From positions 248,001 to 312,000 of the forward strand of contig NZ_LECZ01000027.1 of the NCBI RefSeq assembly GCF_001022965.1: a stretch of 64,000 nucleotides of DNA, written 5' to 3'. Position 1 is the first letter of the stretch. The number at the start of each line of letters is the position of its first letter. This DNA comes from Enterobacter genomosp. O (lineage in GTDB: Bacteria; Pseudomonadota; Gammaproteobacteria; Enterobacterales; Enterobacteriaceae). The position numbers were made by a program, and so were the translations under genes. Under the pieces are notes generated by a model, which made no database searches, was not told the origin of the DNA, and saw only the letters and a program-made list of their open reading frames with translations. Shown in pieces: positions 8,558 to 17,036 of this stretch.

Positions 8558-9625
8558 ATGTACACCGCCAGAACACCCGAATTTGAGGTTATTAACGCCG
8601 GTAACGCCCAGTCCCGGGAAGAGGTCGTCCGCTTCCTGGCCCGCAACGGTTTAGGCATTGATGATGATATTGAGCAATTTATTGTTGCGCGCTATCAACG
8701 CCATCTGGTTGCCTGCACCGGCATTGCGGGTAACACGCTGAAGTGCATCGCGGTGGATCCCGCGTGGCGGGGCACGTCGTTAAGCCTGACGTTAATCCAT
8801 GAGGCCGAGCTTCAGGCGGCGCAGAACGGTGAACATCAGCTCTTTCTTTTTACCTGTCCGGATAACGTGAAGTCGTTTCGCGGATGCGGGTTTTATCCGC
8901 TGGTGACGGTCGAGAACCGTGCGTCATTAATGGAGAATACGCCGGTAGGTATTCATCGTTATTGCAGCCAGCTGCGCCGCCATCATTTCGTGCCGGGGAA
9001 AAATATTGGCGCAATTGTGATGAACGCCAATCCGTTCACCCTCGGCCATCAATATCTTATCGAGCATGCGGCAAGCCGGTGCGACGCGTTACATGTTTTC
9101 GTGGTCCAGGAAGATGTCTCGGCATTTTCGTTTAAAGAACGGTTCGCGATGGTCAGGGACGGATCGCAGCACCTGCCGAATGTCACCGTCCATCCGGGGT
9201 CGGCGTATATTATTTCGCGCGGGACATTTCCGGGCTATTTCCTGAAAGATAAGCAGGTCATCGATAAAACCTACGCGGCAATTGATCTCATGCTGTTCAG
9301 AAATTACATCGCCCCCGCGTTGAATATTAATCATCGTTTCGTGGGTACCGAGCCATTTTGTCCGTTAACCGCCGAATATAACCGGGCGATGCACCGCTGG
9401 CTTGAAGAAGAGACGAGCACAGCGGCTCGTATTAGCGTACACGAAATAGAAAGAAGAACGGACGGTAATAATGTGCCGGTATCGGCTTCAGCCGTTCGTC
9501 GTTTATTAAAAGAAAACAACATCGCTGCCGCCAGTCGCATGGTGCCTGCCACCACGCGCGCGTTTCTGAATAACGGAATACAGCATCAGCCCTGTTTATC
9601 CGAGCCGCTGACGGCAGCGGTTTAA
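8558..9625 (+). CDS. citC: [Citrate (pro-3S)-lyase] ligase CitC
   Basis: CitC uses ATP and acetate to acetylate the phosphoribosyl-dephospho-CoA group of citrate lyase acyl carrier protein, switching the complex on. The 355 residues show an N-terminal GNAT-like half (about 1-130) and a C-terminal nucleotidyltransferase half starting with GAIVMNANPFTLGHQYLIEHA; NPFTLGH is the adenylyltransferase HxGH-type motif. VPVSASAVRRLLKENN near the end is also typical. AGGAGAG precedes the ATG. The stop of the FAH gene is 18 bases upstream and citD begins 24 bases downstream, so the genes form one operon. Confidence 0.93.
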   Translation: MYTARTPEFEVINAGNAQSREEVVRFLARNGLGIDDDIEQFIVARYQRHLVACTGIAGNTLKCIAVDPAWRGTSLSLTLIHEAELQAAQNGEHQLFLFTCPDNVKSFRGCGFYPLVTVENRASLMENTPVGIHRYCSQLRRHHFVPGKNIGAIVMNANPFTLGHQYLIEHAASRCDALHVFVVQEDVSAFSFKERFAMVRDGSQHLPNVTVHPGSAYIISRGTFPGYFLKDKQVIDKTYAAIDLMLFRNYIAPALNINHRFVGTEPFCPLTAEYNRAMHRWLEEETSTAARISVHEIERRTDGNNVPVSASAVRRLLKENNIAAASRMVPATTRAFLNNGIQHQPCLSEPLTAAV

Positions 9626-9649
9626 GCGCATTATCACAGGAAAATGAAT

Positions 9650-9940
9650 ATGAAAATTATGCAAGCCGCGATGGCGGGAACGCTGGAGTCCAGCGACCTG
9701 ATGGTCAAGGTCAGTCCCGTCGAGAGCGGGCTGGATGTGGTCATCCAGAGCGAAGTGTATAGGCAGTTCGGCGACCGAATTGCAGAGGTGGTCAATGAAA
9801 CCCTTGCGGCGTTCAATATCGAGCAGGGGCTGATCGTTGTCGATGATAAAGGCGCGCTGGACTGCGTGATCCGCGCCCGCGTGCAGGCTGCACTGCTCAG
9901 AGGTACAGCCCGGGAAGACATTGCATGGGAAACGTTATAA
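9650..9940 (+). CDS. citD: Citrate lyase acyl carrier protein (gamma subunit) CitD
   Basis: CitD carries the 2'-(5''-phosphoribosyl)-3'-dephospho-CoA prosthetic group on a serine. The 96-residue product starting at ATG 9650 has [14 protein letters not shown]; the serine at residue 14 in this numbering matches the modified serine of Klebsiella CitD. An upstream ATG at 9644 is only two bases from AGGA, while 9650 has good spacing and gives the family N-terminus [22 protein letters not shown] is the conserved C-terminal region. The stop overlaps the citE start by one base (TAATG), so the beta subunit is translationally coupled to it. Confidence 0.93.
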   Translation: MKIMQAAMAGTLESSDLMVKVSPVESGLDVVIQSEVYRQFGDRIAEVVNETLAAFNIEQGLIVVDDKGALDCVIRARVQAALLRGTAREDIAWETL

Positions 9941-10815
9941 TGAAAAAGTTACGCCGCAGTATGTTATTTATTCCCGGTTCAAGTGCAGCCATGCTGTCGA
10001 GGGCATTTATCTATAAACCAGACTCAATTATGTTTGACCTGGAAGATGCCGTTGCGCTGAAAGAAAAAGACAGCGCGCGTCTTCTGGTATTTCACGCGCT
10101 GCAACACCCGATGTACAACGATATTGAAACCGTTGTCAGAATTAACCCGCTTAATACCCCTTTTGGTTTAAAGGATCTGGAAGCCGCCGTCAGGGCAGGG
10201 GTGGATGTTATTCGCTTGCCGAAAACCGACACACCGGAAGATATTTATCAGCTTGAACGTGAAATCGTCCGCATTGAAGAAAGCTGCGGGCGTCCTGTTG
10301 GCTCAACGAAATTAATGGCGGCAATCGAATCCGCCGTCGGCGTCATTAATGCCGTTGCCATTGCGAAGTCCTCCGACCGTTTAATGGGGATTGCGCTCGC
10401 CGCCTTTGACTACGTGATGGATATGCAAACCGAGCGGGGCGACGGGACCGAACTGTTCTATGCCCGCTGCGCCGTACTGCATGCCGCTCGCGGGGCAGGG
10501 ATCGACGCTTTCGACGTGGTATACGCCGATGTCAATGACGAGGCCGGTTTCCTGAAAGAAGTGGATCTCATCCGCCGGATGGGCTTCAACGGAAAATCGC
10601 TGATTAATCCGCGACAAATTGAAATTCTTCACAACGCCTACGCGCCCACGCAGGAAGAAGTGGATTACGCCGAGCGCGTGATTGCTGCCGCAGAAGAGGG
10701 AGAACGCAACGGACTGGGGGTGATTTCGCTGAACGGAAAAATGATCGACGCGCCAATCATCAACCATGCCCGCGTGGTTATCGAACGTAAAAATGCCTCG
10801 GGCATTCGTCAGTAA
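9940..10815 (+). CDS. citE: Citrate lyase beta subunit CitE (citryl-ACP oxaloacetate-lyase)
   Basis: CitE cleaves citryl-ACP into acetyl-ACP and oxaloacetate. From the ATG at 9940 it has 291 residues, close to known CitE proteins. It shows the HpcH/HpaI aldolase TIM-barrel signatures: [15 protein letters not shown] near the start, [20 protein letters not shown], and the acid residue in [13 protein letters not shown]; the Glu and Asp residues bind Mg2+. [19 protein letters not shown] near the C-terminus is strongly conserved in the family. It overlaps the stop of citD and is followed 30 bases later by citF. It belongs to a complete lyase set, so it is not one of the stray CitE-like proteins. 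Confidence 0.94.
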   Translation: MKKLRRSMLFIPGSSAAMLSRAFIYKPDSIMFDLEDAVALKEKDSARLLVFHALQHPMYNDIETVVRINPLNTPFGLKDLEAAVRAGVDVIRLPKTDTPEDIYQLEREIVRIEESCGRPVGSTKLMAAIESAVGVINAVAIAKSSDRLMGIALAAFDYVMDMQTERGDGTELFYARCAVLHAARGAGIDAFDVVYADVNDEAGFLKEVDLIRRMGFNGKSLINPRQIEILHNAYAPTQEEVDYAERVIAAAEEGERNGLGVISLNGKMIDAPIINHARVVIERKNASGIRQ

Positions 10816-10845
10816 TCCCTTATACCGCAAGCGACAGGATGAATA

Positions 10846-12366
10846 ATGAAAAGTCTCACTGAAACCCTGCACCACATTCCTGGCTCTCGCCGTGAGTACG
10901 TCGCCTTCAGCGGCGCTAACGCGACGACGCCATATCTTGCTGACGCTCAGCAAAAGTCTCAGCGCAAACTTTTTGCCAGCGTGGACGACGTGCTGTCCCG
11001 CTGCGATCTGCATGACGGCATGACCGTTTCCTTTCATCACGCGTTCCGCGAGGGCGATAAGGTCATTAATTACGTGATGGATAAGCTGGCTCAGCGCGGT
11101 CTGAAAGGGATCACGCTCGCGTCCAGTTCGTTGATGTCGTGCAATGCGCCGCTTATTGAACACATTCGCAGTGGCGTGATTGGCATAATCTATACCTCCG
11201 GCATGCGTGGCGAGCTGGCGGATGCGATTTCACACGGGCTAATGGACGAGCCGGTACAGATCCACTCCCACGGCGGGCGGGTGAACCTGATTCAGAAGGG
11301 TGAAATTGCCATTGATGTCGCTTTTCTGGCGGTGTCCTGCTGCGATGAATATGGCAATGCCAGCGGCAACGGCGGCACATCGCAGTGCGGCTCGCTCGGT
11401 TACGCCATGGTCGACGCGCAATATGCTAAAAAGGTGGTCTTGCTCACCGAAACCCTGAAGCCGTTCCCCAATCTGCCGGCCAGTATCGTTCAGGACCGGG
11501 TTGACTATGTGGTGCAGATTGAGAGCGTCGGCGACCCGGCAAAAATCAGCGTAGGCGCCGCCAGGGTCACCAGCAATCCACGTGAGCTGATGATTGCCCG
11601 TTCTGCCGCCGATGTTATCGAACACTCTGGCTATTTCCGCAACGGCTTTTCCATTCAGACCGGTTCAGGTGCGGCGTCCACCGCCTGTACGCGGTTTATG
11701 GAAGCCCGTATGCGCAAACACAACATTGTCGCCCGTTTCGCGCTCGGCGGGATCACCGGCAGCATTGTCGATCTGCATCATAAGGGGCTCATTGAAAAGA
11801 TCCTCGATACGCAAAGCTTTGACGGCGCCGCGGCCGCGTCCATGACCGTCAATCCCGGTCATGTGGAAATTTCCACCAACGTCTATGCGAACCCGGCTGC
11901 AAAAGCCGCCTGCTGCGACAGGGTGGACGTGGTCATCCTCAGCGCGCTGGAGGTGGACACGCAGTTTAACGTCAACGTGCTGACCGGTTCCGACGGCGTG
12001 ATGCGCGGCGCGTCGGGCGGGCATTGCGACGTCGCCGCGGCGGCAAATCTCACCATTGTGGTTGCCCCGCTGATCCGCAGCCGAATTCCTACCGTTGTCA
12101 GGCAGGTCACCACCCTGGTGACGCCGGGCGAAAGCATTGACGTTCTGGTTACCGATCACGGTATTGCCGTTAACCCGGCGCGTCCGGAGATCCGCGAACG
12201 TCTGATTAACGCCGGGCTGGCCGTCGTCGATATCGATGCGCTGTATCACAAGGCGCTGCTCATCTCAGGGCAGCCTAAGCCTGTGGAGTTTACTGACCGG
12301 ATCGTGGGCGTGGTGCGCTACCGCGACGGCAGCGTGATTGACGTGGTTCGCCAGGTTAAGGAGTGA
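10846..12366 (+). CDS. citF: Citrate lyase alpha subunit CitF (citrate-ACP transferase)
   Basis: CitF exchanges acetyl for citryl on CitD, the first half-reaction of citrate lyase. The 506 residues match the family length (about 510). Conserved stretches seen are TVSFHHAFREGD, YTSGMRGELADAISHG, the glycine-rich CCDEYGNASGNGG, FSIQTGSGAAS and GGITGSIVDLHHKG, all typical of the CoA-transferase-like alpha subunit. AGGATGAATA precedes the ATG, and AAGGAG at its 3' end serves as ribosome-binding site for citX. It follows citE directly, and the alpha-beta-gamma set is complete and intact. Confidence 0.95.
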   Translation: MKSLTETLHHIPGSRREYVAFSGANATTPYLADAQQKSQRKLFASVDDVLSRCDLHDGMTVSFHHAFREGDKVINYVMDKLAQRGLKGITLASSSLMSCNAPLIEHIRSGVIGIIYTSGMRGELADAISHGLMDEPVQIHSHGGRVNLIQKGEIAIDVAFLAVSCCDEYGNASGNGGTSQCGSLGYAMVDAQYAKKVVLLTETLKPFPNLPASIVQDRVDYVVQIESVGDPAKISVGAARVTSNPRELMIARSAADVIEHSGYFRNGFSIQTGSGAASTACTRFMEARMRKHNIVARFALGGITGSIVDLHHKGLIEKILDTQSFDGAAAASMTVNPGHVEISTNVYANPAAKAACCDRVDVVILSALEVDTQFNVNVLTGSDGVMRGASGGHCDVAAAANLTIVVAPLIRSRIPTVVRQVTTLVTPGESIDVLVTDHGIAVNPARPEIRERLINAGLAVVDIDALYHKALLISGQPKPVEFTDRIVGVVRYRDGSVIDVVRQVKE

Positions 12367-12371
12367 TTTCC

Positions 12372-12911
12372 ATGACGGATAAAGCCTCGAACGTGAAGGT
12401 TTCTCTGGAACAGGTGCTGAACGCCAGAGAACAGCGAGCCCGCCGCCAGCAGGCGTGGCTGTTTCAGTCGGATCATACGGTGGTGTCCGTCACGCTGGTC
12501 TGGCCGGGGGAGGTGAAGGATACCGCGCTGGCCAGACGGGTGATGGCCGCTGCCCATGACGCGCTCGGTGACCTGTTCCGGACCCATCAGTGGACGGTCT
12601 GCCGCCAGCAGATCCTGCAGCCGGTCACGGGGCCGGAAGCGCTCTGGTCGGTGGCGGCACCCGCGTGGATGATCAAACACGTGACGGCGCATCTGGAAGA
12701 TAACCATCCGCTGGGGCGCTTATGGGATATCGACGTGCTGTGTCCGAAAGCGGGCCTGCTGAAAAGAGACGCCATCCAGCAACCGATGCGCAAATGCTTT
12801 ATCTGTCATGAACCAGCTCACGTTTGTTCCCGCATGCTACGTCATTCGCAGGCCGAGCTCACGCGCGTAATCGAGGCGTTAACCGATGACTACTTCGCTT
12901 GCCAGATGTAA
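12372..12911 (+). CDS. citX: Apo-citrate lyase phosphoribosyl-dephospho-CoA transferase CitX
   Basis: CitX attaches the prosthetic group made by CitG to apo-CitD. The 179-residue protein begins at ATG 12372, five bases after the citF stop and behind AAGGAG; an in-frame GTG at 12363 is less likely. VSLEQVLNAREQRARRQQ near the start, LWDIDVLCPKAGLLKRD in the middle and RKCFICHEPAHVCSR with its cysteine cluster near the end are the family signatures. It is a stand-alone CitX, not the CitXG fusion of E. coli-type relatives. Its 3' end overlaps citG by 26 bases. Confidence 0.93.
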   Translation: MTDKASNVKVSLEQVLNAREQRARRQQAWLFQSDHTVVSVTLVWPGEVKDTALARRVMAAAHDALGDLFRTHQWTVCRQQILQPVTGPEALWSVAAPAWMIKHVTAHLEDNHPLGRLWDIDVLCPKAGLLKRDAIQQPMRKCFICHEPAHVCSRMLRHSQAELTRVIEALTDDYFACQM

Positions 12912-13761
12912 TGCGCCAGACGTTCAGCAACCCTTCGCGGAGCTGGCGGCCGAGGCCCTGTACCGGGAAATTCGCTTGACCCCGAAACCGGGCCTGGTGG
13001 ATCGCGTCAACAGCGGGGCGCATAAGGATATGGATTTCGCCCTGTTCATGAGCAGTATCGCGGCGATTGCCCCCTGGTTCTCGACGTTCTTTAACGTTGG
13101 CAGAGAGACGGCTCGTCTTGCTGGCCCGCAAACGCTGCGGGCGATAAGGCCAACCGGTCTGGCCTGCGAACAGGCGATGTTTAACGCCACCGGCGGGGTG
13201 AATACCCATAAAGGCGGGATTTTCTCTCTGGGGCTGCTGTGTGCCGCGGCGGGACGTCTGACGCAAAGGCAAGAAAACCTCACGCAGCGCAGCCTGTGCG
13301 AGGAGTGCAGCGCAATCTGCACGGGCATCGTTGAGCGGGAGCTGAATAATCGCGGCGTGGCGAAAACGAAGGGCGAGCAGCAGTTCAAAGCGTACGGTTT
13401 CACCGGTGCCAGAGGTGAAGCGGAAAGCGGTTTTGCCACCGTCCGCCACGCTGGCCTTCCTCACTTTGAAACCGCACTGCGCCGGGGAGCCTCTGAGGAC
13501 GAGGCGCTGCTGAGGATGTTGCTCGGGCTGATGGCGTCGAATCCGGACACCAACCTTGTTTCACGTGGTGGAACGAAAGGGCTGAATTATGCCAGACGCT
13601 ATGCCAGACGAATATTAACCGTGAAACATCTGACGCCGGAAAAATTAATTAACGCCTTAACCAACATGGACGTTCAGTTTATTCGCCGGAACCTGAGCCC
13701 GGGAGGGAGCGCAGATCTTATCGCCGTCGGATGGTTATTGTCGCAGTTTCCGTCCGAATAA
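12886..13761 (+). CDS. citG: Triphosphoribosyl-dephospho-CoA synthase CitG
   Basis: CitG makes the precursor of the citrate lyase prosthetic group from ATP and dephospho-CoA. The 291 residues match the family. LTPKPGLVDRVNSGAHKDMD near the start, RPTGLACEQAMFNATGGVNT followed by HKGGIFSLGLL, and SNPDTNLVSRGG are the conserved ATP-handling segments of the CitG/MdcB family. It begins inside the citX 3' end. Malonate decarboxylase clusters contain a related gene, MdcB, but every neighbour here is citrate lyase, so CitG is the right call. With citC and citX the maturation set is complete. Confidence 0.94.
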   Translation: MTTSLARCNAPDVQQPFAELAAEALYREIRLTPKPGLVDRVNSGAHKDMDFALFMSSIAAIAPWFSTFFNVGRETARLAGPQTLRAIRPTGLACEQAMFNATGGVNTHKGGIFSLGLLCAAAGRLTQRQENLTQRSLCEECSAICTGIVERELNNRGVAKTKGEQQFKAYGFTGARGEAESGFATVRHAGLPHFETALRRGASEDEALLRMLLGLMASNPDTNLVSRGGTKGLNYARRYARRILTVKHLTPEKLINALTNMDVQFIRRNLSPGGSADLIAVGWLLSQFPSE

Positions 13762-13779
13762 TCGAAAAAGGAAAACGTC

Positions 13780-14328
13780 ATGATTGAACAACGCCTGCAG
13801 CAGCTCAGTAACGTTTATACCCCTATTCTTGTGCCGGGGCTGAGAGACAGCGATGAACATCACTGGCAAAGCTGTTGGGGGCGGCGTTTTCCTTTCTGGA
13901 AGCGGATCCAGCAGAAAAACTGGTTCGAGCCCGATATTGAAAACTGGGTCTCCGCCATTTCCCGCGAGCTGGCAGCGTGTCAGCTGCCCGCCATCCTCGT
14001 TGGCCATAGCTTTGGCGCGCTGGCGTCATGCCGGCTGCTGCAAACGCGGCGGGTAAACGTCGCCGGGGTGGTGATGGTCGCGCCAGCAGAGCCCGCTTTT
14101 ATTGGTCTGGAAGAGGCCATTCAGCCAGCCTCATTACCGGTTCCCTGCCTGATGTTTGCCAGCAGAAACGACCCCCTGATGCCTTTCGCGCGCGCTCAGT
14201 TCTGGGCGGCACGCTGGGAGGGGCAATTAATCGATATCGGGGAGGCCGGGCATATTAATGCCGAATCCGGATTTGGTGAATGGCCTTACGGGCTCGAACG
14301 ACTAACAGAATTTTGTGAACAACTTTAG
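13780..14328 (+). CDS. RBBP9/YdeN-family alpha/beta serine hydrolase
   Basis: The 182-residue protein has a serine-hydrolase triad in family order: Ser77 in [12 protein letters not shown], Asp131 in SRNDPLMPF and His158 in [34 protein letters not shown] near the start and the GFGxWPxG ending are hallmarks of the RBBP9/YdeN family, whose substrates are largely unknown. It starts behind AAAAAGGAAAA 18 bases after citG, and the aconitase gene begins 17 bases after its stop, so it is embedded in the operon. A small esterase here could release a tricarboxylic acid from an ester, or remove a wrongly acylated group; neither can be decided from sequence. Confidence 0.82.
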   Translation: MIEQRLQQLSNVYTPILVPGLRDSDEHHWQSCWGRRFPFWKRIQQKNWFEPDIENWVSAISRELAACQLPAILVGHSFGALASCRLLQTRRVNVAGVVMVAPAEPAFIGLEEAIQPASLPVPCLMFASRNDPLMPFARAQFWAARWEGQLIDIGEAGHINAESGFGEWPYGLERLTEFCEQL

Positions 14329-14345
14329 CTTTAACAGGAGAACCT

Positions 14346-16940
14346 ATGTTAGATGATTATGATCAGCACCTGAACGCGCGCGCTGAATCGGGTATTCCGG
14401 CAAAACCCTTAACGGCGGAACAGACCGAGGCGCTTATTCATCGCTTAATTCACGATGCACCCGCAGATCATCCGCGATTAATTGATTTATTAACCCATTG
14501 CGTTCCCCCGGGCGTCGATCCTGCGGCAAAGTTAAAAGCCGAATTTTTATTTAAGCTGGCACTGCAGGAATACCGTATTGACGGTCTCTCTCCCGAAGCG
14601 GCCACGACGCTGCTGGGTTCCATGCAGGGCGGCTATAACGTTCAGCCGCTGATCGATCTTCTGGACCACCCGAGCCTGGCACCGCTGGCCGCACAGCAGC
14701 TTTGTTCGACTATCCTGATCTTCGAAAAATTCAGCCAGGTTGAAGCCAAAGCGCTGAACGGTAACGTCCGGGCAAAAGAGGTGCTTCAGTCCTGGTCAAA
14801 TGCCGAGTGGTTCACCCGCCGTCCGGCGATGCCTGAAAAAATCACTCTGAAGGTATTCAAGGTTTCCGGCGAAACCAATACTGACGATTTGTCTCCGGCA
14901 CCGGAGGCGTGGTCACGCCCGGATATTCCGCTACATGCGCTCTCCATGCTCAGTAACGCCAGGGAAGGGGTTGAGCCGGATGAGCCCGGCGTGCGCGGGC
15001 CTTTGCGCCAGCTGGCAGCCTTAAAAGAGGCAGGCTGGCCGCTGGCGTACGTCGGCGACGTCGTGGGAACCGGGTCATCGCGCAAATCTGCCACCAACTC
15101 GATCTTATGGCACATCGGGAATGATATTCCGTTCGTGCCGAATAAGCGTAACGGCGGGTTTGTGTTTGGCGGCAAAATTGCCCCGATTTTCTTCAACACG
15201 CTGGAAGATTCCGGTGCCTTGCCGGTAGAGATGGACGTCTCCGCGCTGACGACCGGGATGCTGATCGATCTTTATCCCTACAAAGGCGAAATTCGCGAAA
15301 CGGAAAGCCAGCGCCTGGTGACGCGCTTTACGCTTAAAACCGAGGTGCTGCTGGACGAAGTGCGCGCCGGCGGGCGGATCCCGCTGATTATCGGACGCAG
15401 CCTGACCGCGAAAGCGCGGGAATCGCTGAAGCTTGCGCCTTCCGATGTCTTCCGCAAGCCCGCCGCCCCTGCGCCGTCCGCAGCCGGTTTTACGCTGGCA
15501 CAAAAAATGGTGGGTAAAGCCTGCGGCGTTGCGGGGATCCGTCCCGGACAGTACTGCGAGCCGAAAATCACGACCGTGGGCTCTCAGGACACCACCGGCG
15601 GGATGACGCGCGACGAGTTAACCGATCTTGCCTGCCTGACGTTTTCAGCCGATCTGGTGATGCAGTCATTCTGCCACACCTCGGCGTACCCTAAGCCCGT
15701 CGACGTTCAGCTGCATGAAACCCTGCCGCAGTTTATCTCCCGTCGTAACGGGGTTGCGCTGAAACCGGGGGACGGCATTATCCACTCCTGGCTTAACCGG
15801 ATGCTGCTGCCGGATACGGTGGGCACCGGCGCCGACTCCCATACCCGCTTCCCGCTGGGGATCTCGTTCCCGGGCGGCTCCGGTCTGGTGGCGTTTGCCG
15901 CCGCAACCGGCATTATGCCGCTGGATATGCCGGAATCGGTGCTGGTTCGCTTTACGGGCGAGATGCAGAAAGGGATCACCCTGCGCGATCTGGTTCACGC
16001 CATTCCGCTCTACGCCAGAAAGCAGGGCCTGTTGACGGTCGAGAAAAAGAATAAGCGCAATATTTTCTCGGGCCGGATCCTTGAAATTGAAGGGCTGGAA
16101 ACACTGAGTGCAGAGCAGGCGTTTGAGCTGGCTGACGCTTCCGCTGAACGGTCCGCTGCCGCCTGCGTGATGCGCCTGACGGAAGACAGTGTCGCGCAAT
16201 ACCTGCGTTCCAACGCGGCCCTGCTGCGCTGGATGGTTAAGCAGGGATATGAGAACGCCGACACGCTTGAACGACGCATCGCTGAAATCGAGGCGTGGCT
16301 GGCTAACCCATCGCTGCTCCGCGCCGATCCTGACGCGGAATATGCCGCAGTTATAGACATCGATCTCAATGAAATCACCGAACCGGTGGTCTGCGCGCCA
16401 AACGATCCGGATGACGCCCGCTTACTTTCTGAGGTGGCCAGCACGCCGATAGAGGAGGTCTTTATTGGCTCCTGCATGACCAACATCGGTCATTTCCGCG
16501 CTGCGGGAGAAATCCTGGCCGATGCCGGTGAAAGTCAGGCGCGGCTGTGGATCGCGCCTCCCACCAAAATGGACGCCCGGCAGCTTTCCCGTGAGGGCTA
16601 TTTTAGCCAGTTTATAAAGTCGGGGGCGCGAATCGAGCCCGCGGGTTGTTCCCTCTGCATGGGGAACCAGGCGAGGGTGCGCGAAGGGAGTCACGTGGTA
16701 TCGACGTCCACCCGAAATTTCCCGCATCGTCTGGGAACGAATGCCAGCGTGTTCCTTGCCTCGGCGGAATTAAGCAGCGTCGCGGCCATACTGGGTAAAA
16801 TGCCAACCGTTGAAGAATATTTACGCTATACGGATAAACTTCAAGGCGCGCGTGAAAATATCTATCGCTATCTCAGTTTTGACACCCTGGCCGAATATCA
16901 AATCACAGAAGGTGATAATATCCCGGTTGTTAGCGTGTAG
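14346..16940 (+). CDS. acnB: AcnB-type aconitate hydratase (operon-encoded, probable paralog)
   Basis: The 864 residues equal AcnB (865 in E. coli) and follow the AcnB domain order: N-terminal HEAT-like helical domain, then the swivel domain, then the three [4Fe-4S] domains. The cluster ligands are present as Cys710 in [12 protein letters not shown] and Cys768/Cys771 in [12 protein letters not shown], and [17 protein letters not shown] is intact, so it should be active. AcnB interconverts citrate, cis-aconitate and isocitrate. Its place after the citrate lyase genes and before a carboxylate transporter suggests it makes citrate from cis-aconitate for the lyase. The housekeeping acnB normally sits elsewhere in enterics (near lpd), so this is presumably a second copy. 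AACAGGAG precedes the start. Confidence 0.9.
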   Translation: MLDDYDQHLNARAESGIPAKPLTAEQTEALIHRLIHDAPADHPRLIDLLTHCVPPGVDPAAKLKAEFLFKLALQEYRIDGLSPEAATTLLGSMQGGYNVQPLIDLLDHPSLAPLAAQQLCSTILIFEKFSQVEAKALNGNVRAKEVLQSWSNAEWFTRRPAMPEKITLKVFKVSGETNTDDLSPAPEAWSRPDIPLHALSMLSNAREGVEPDEPGVRGPLRQLAALKEAGWPLAYVGDVVGTGSSRKSATNSILWHIGNDIPFVPNKRNGGFVFGGKIAPIFFNTLEDSGALPVEMDVSALTTGMLIDLYPYKGEIRETESQRLVTRFTLKTEVLLDEVRAGGRIPLIIGRSLTAKARESLKLAPSDVFRKPAAPAPSAAGFTLAQKMVGKACGVAGIRPGQYCEPKITTVGSQDTTGGMTRDELTDLACLTFSADLVMQSFCHTSAYPKPVDVQLHETLPQFISRRNGVALKPGDGIIHSWLNRMLLPDTVGTGADSHTRFPLGISFPGGSGLVAFAAATGIMPLDMPESVLVRFTGEMQKGITLRDLVHAIPLYARKQGLLTVEKKNKRNIFSGRILEIEGLETLSAEQAFELADASAERSAAACVMRLTEDSVAQYLRSNAALLRWMVKQGYENADTLERRIAEIEAWLANPSLLRADPDAEYAAVIDIDLNEITEPVVCAPNDPDDARLLSEVASTPIEEVFIGSCMTNIGHFRAAGEILADAGESQARLWIAPPTKMDARQLSREGYFSQFIKSGARIEPAGCSLCMGNQARVREGSHVVSTSTRNFPHRLGTNASVFLASAELSSVAAILGKMPTVEEYLRYTDKLQGARENIYRYLSFDTLAEYQITEGDNIPVVSV

Positions 16941-17036
16941 TTTTTTATTATTTATTTAGCAAATGTATTTATCCGGCAGAGGCGTCTCTCAGGAGAATCC
17001 CCTGCCATTCAGGGACCCTTTTCTCATGGGTGAGAT

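Noticed and set aside
12886-13761. MdcB of a malonate decarboxylase cluster
   Set aside because: MdcB is a CitG homolog, but citC, citD, citE, citF and citX are all adjacent and no mdcA, mdcC or mdcD gene is present.
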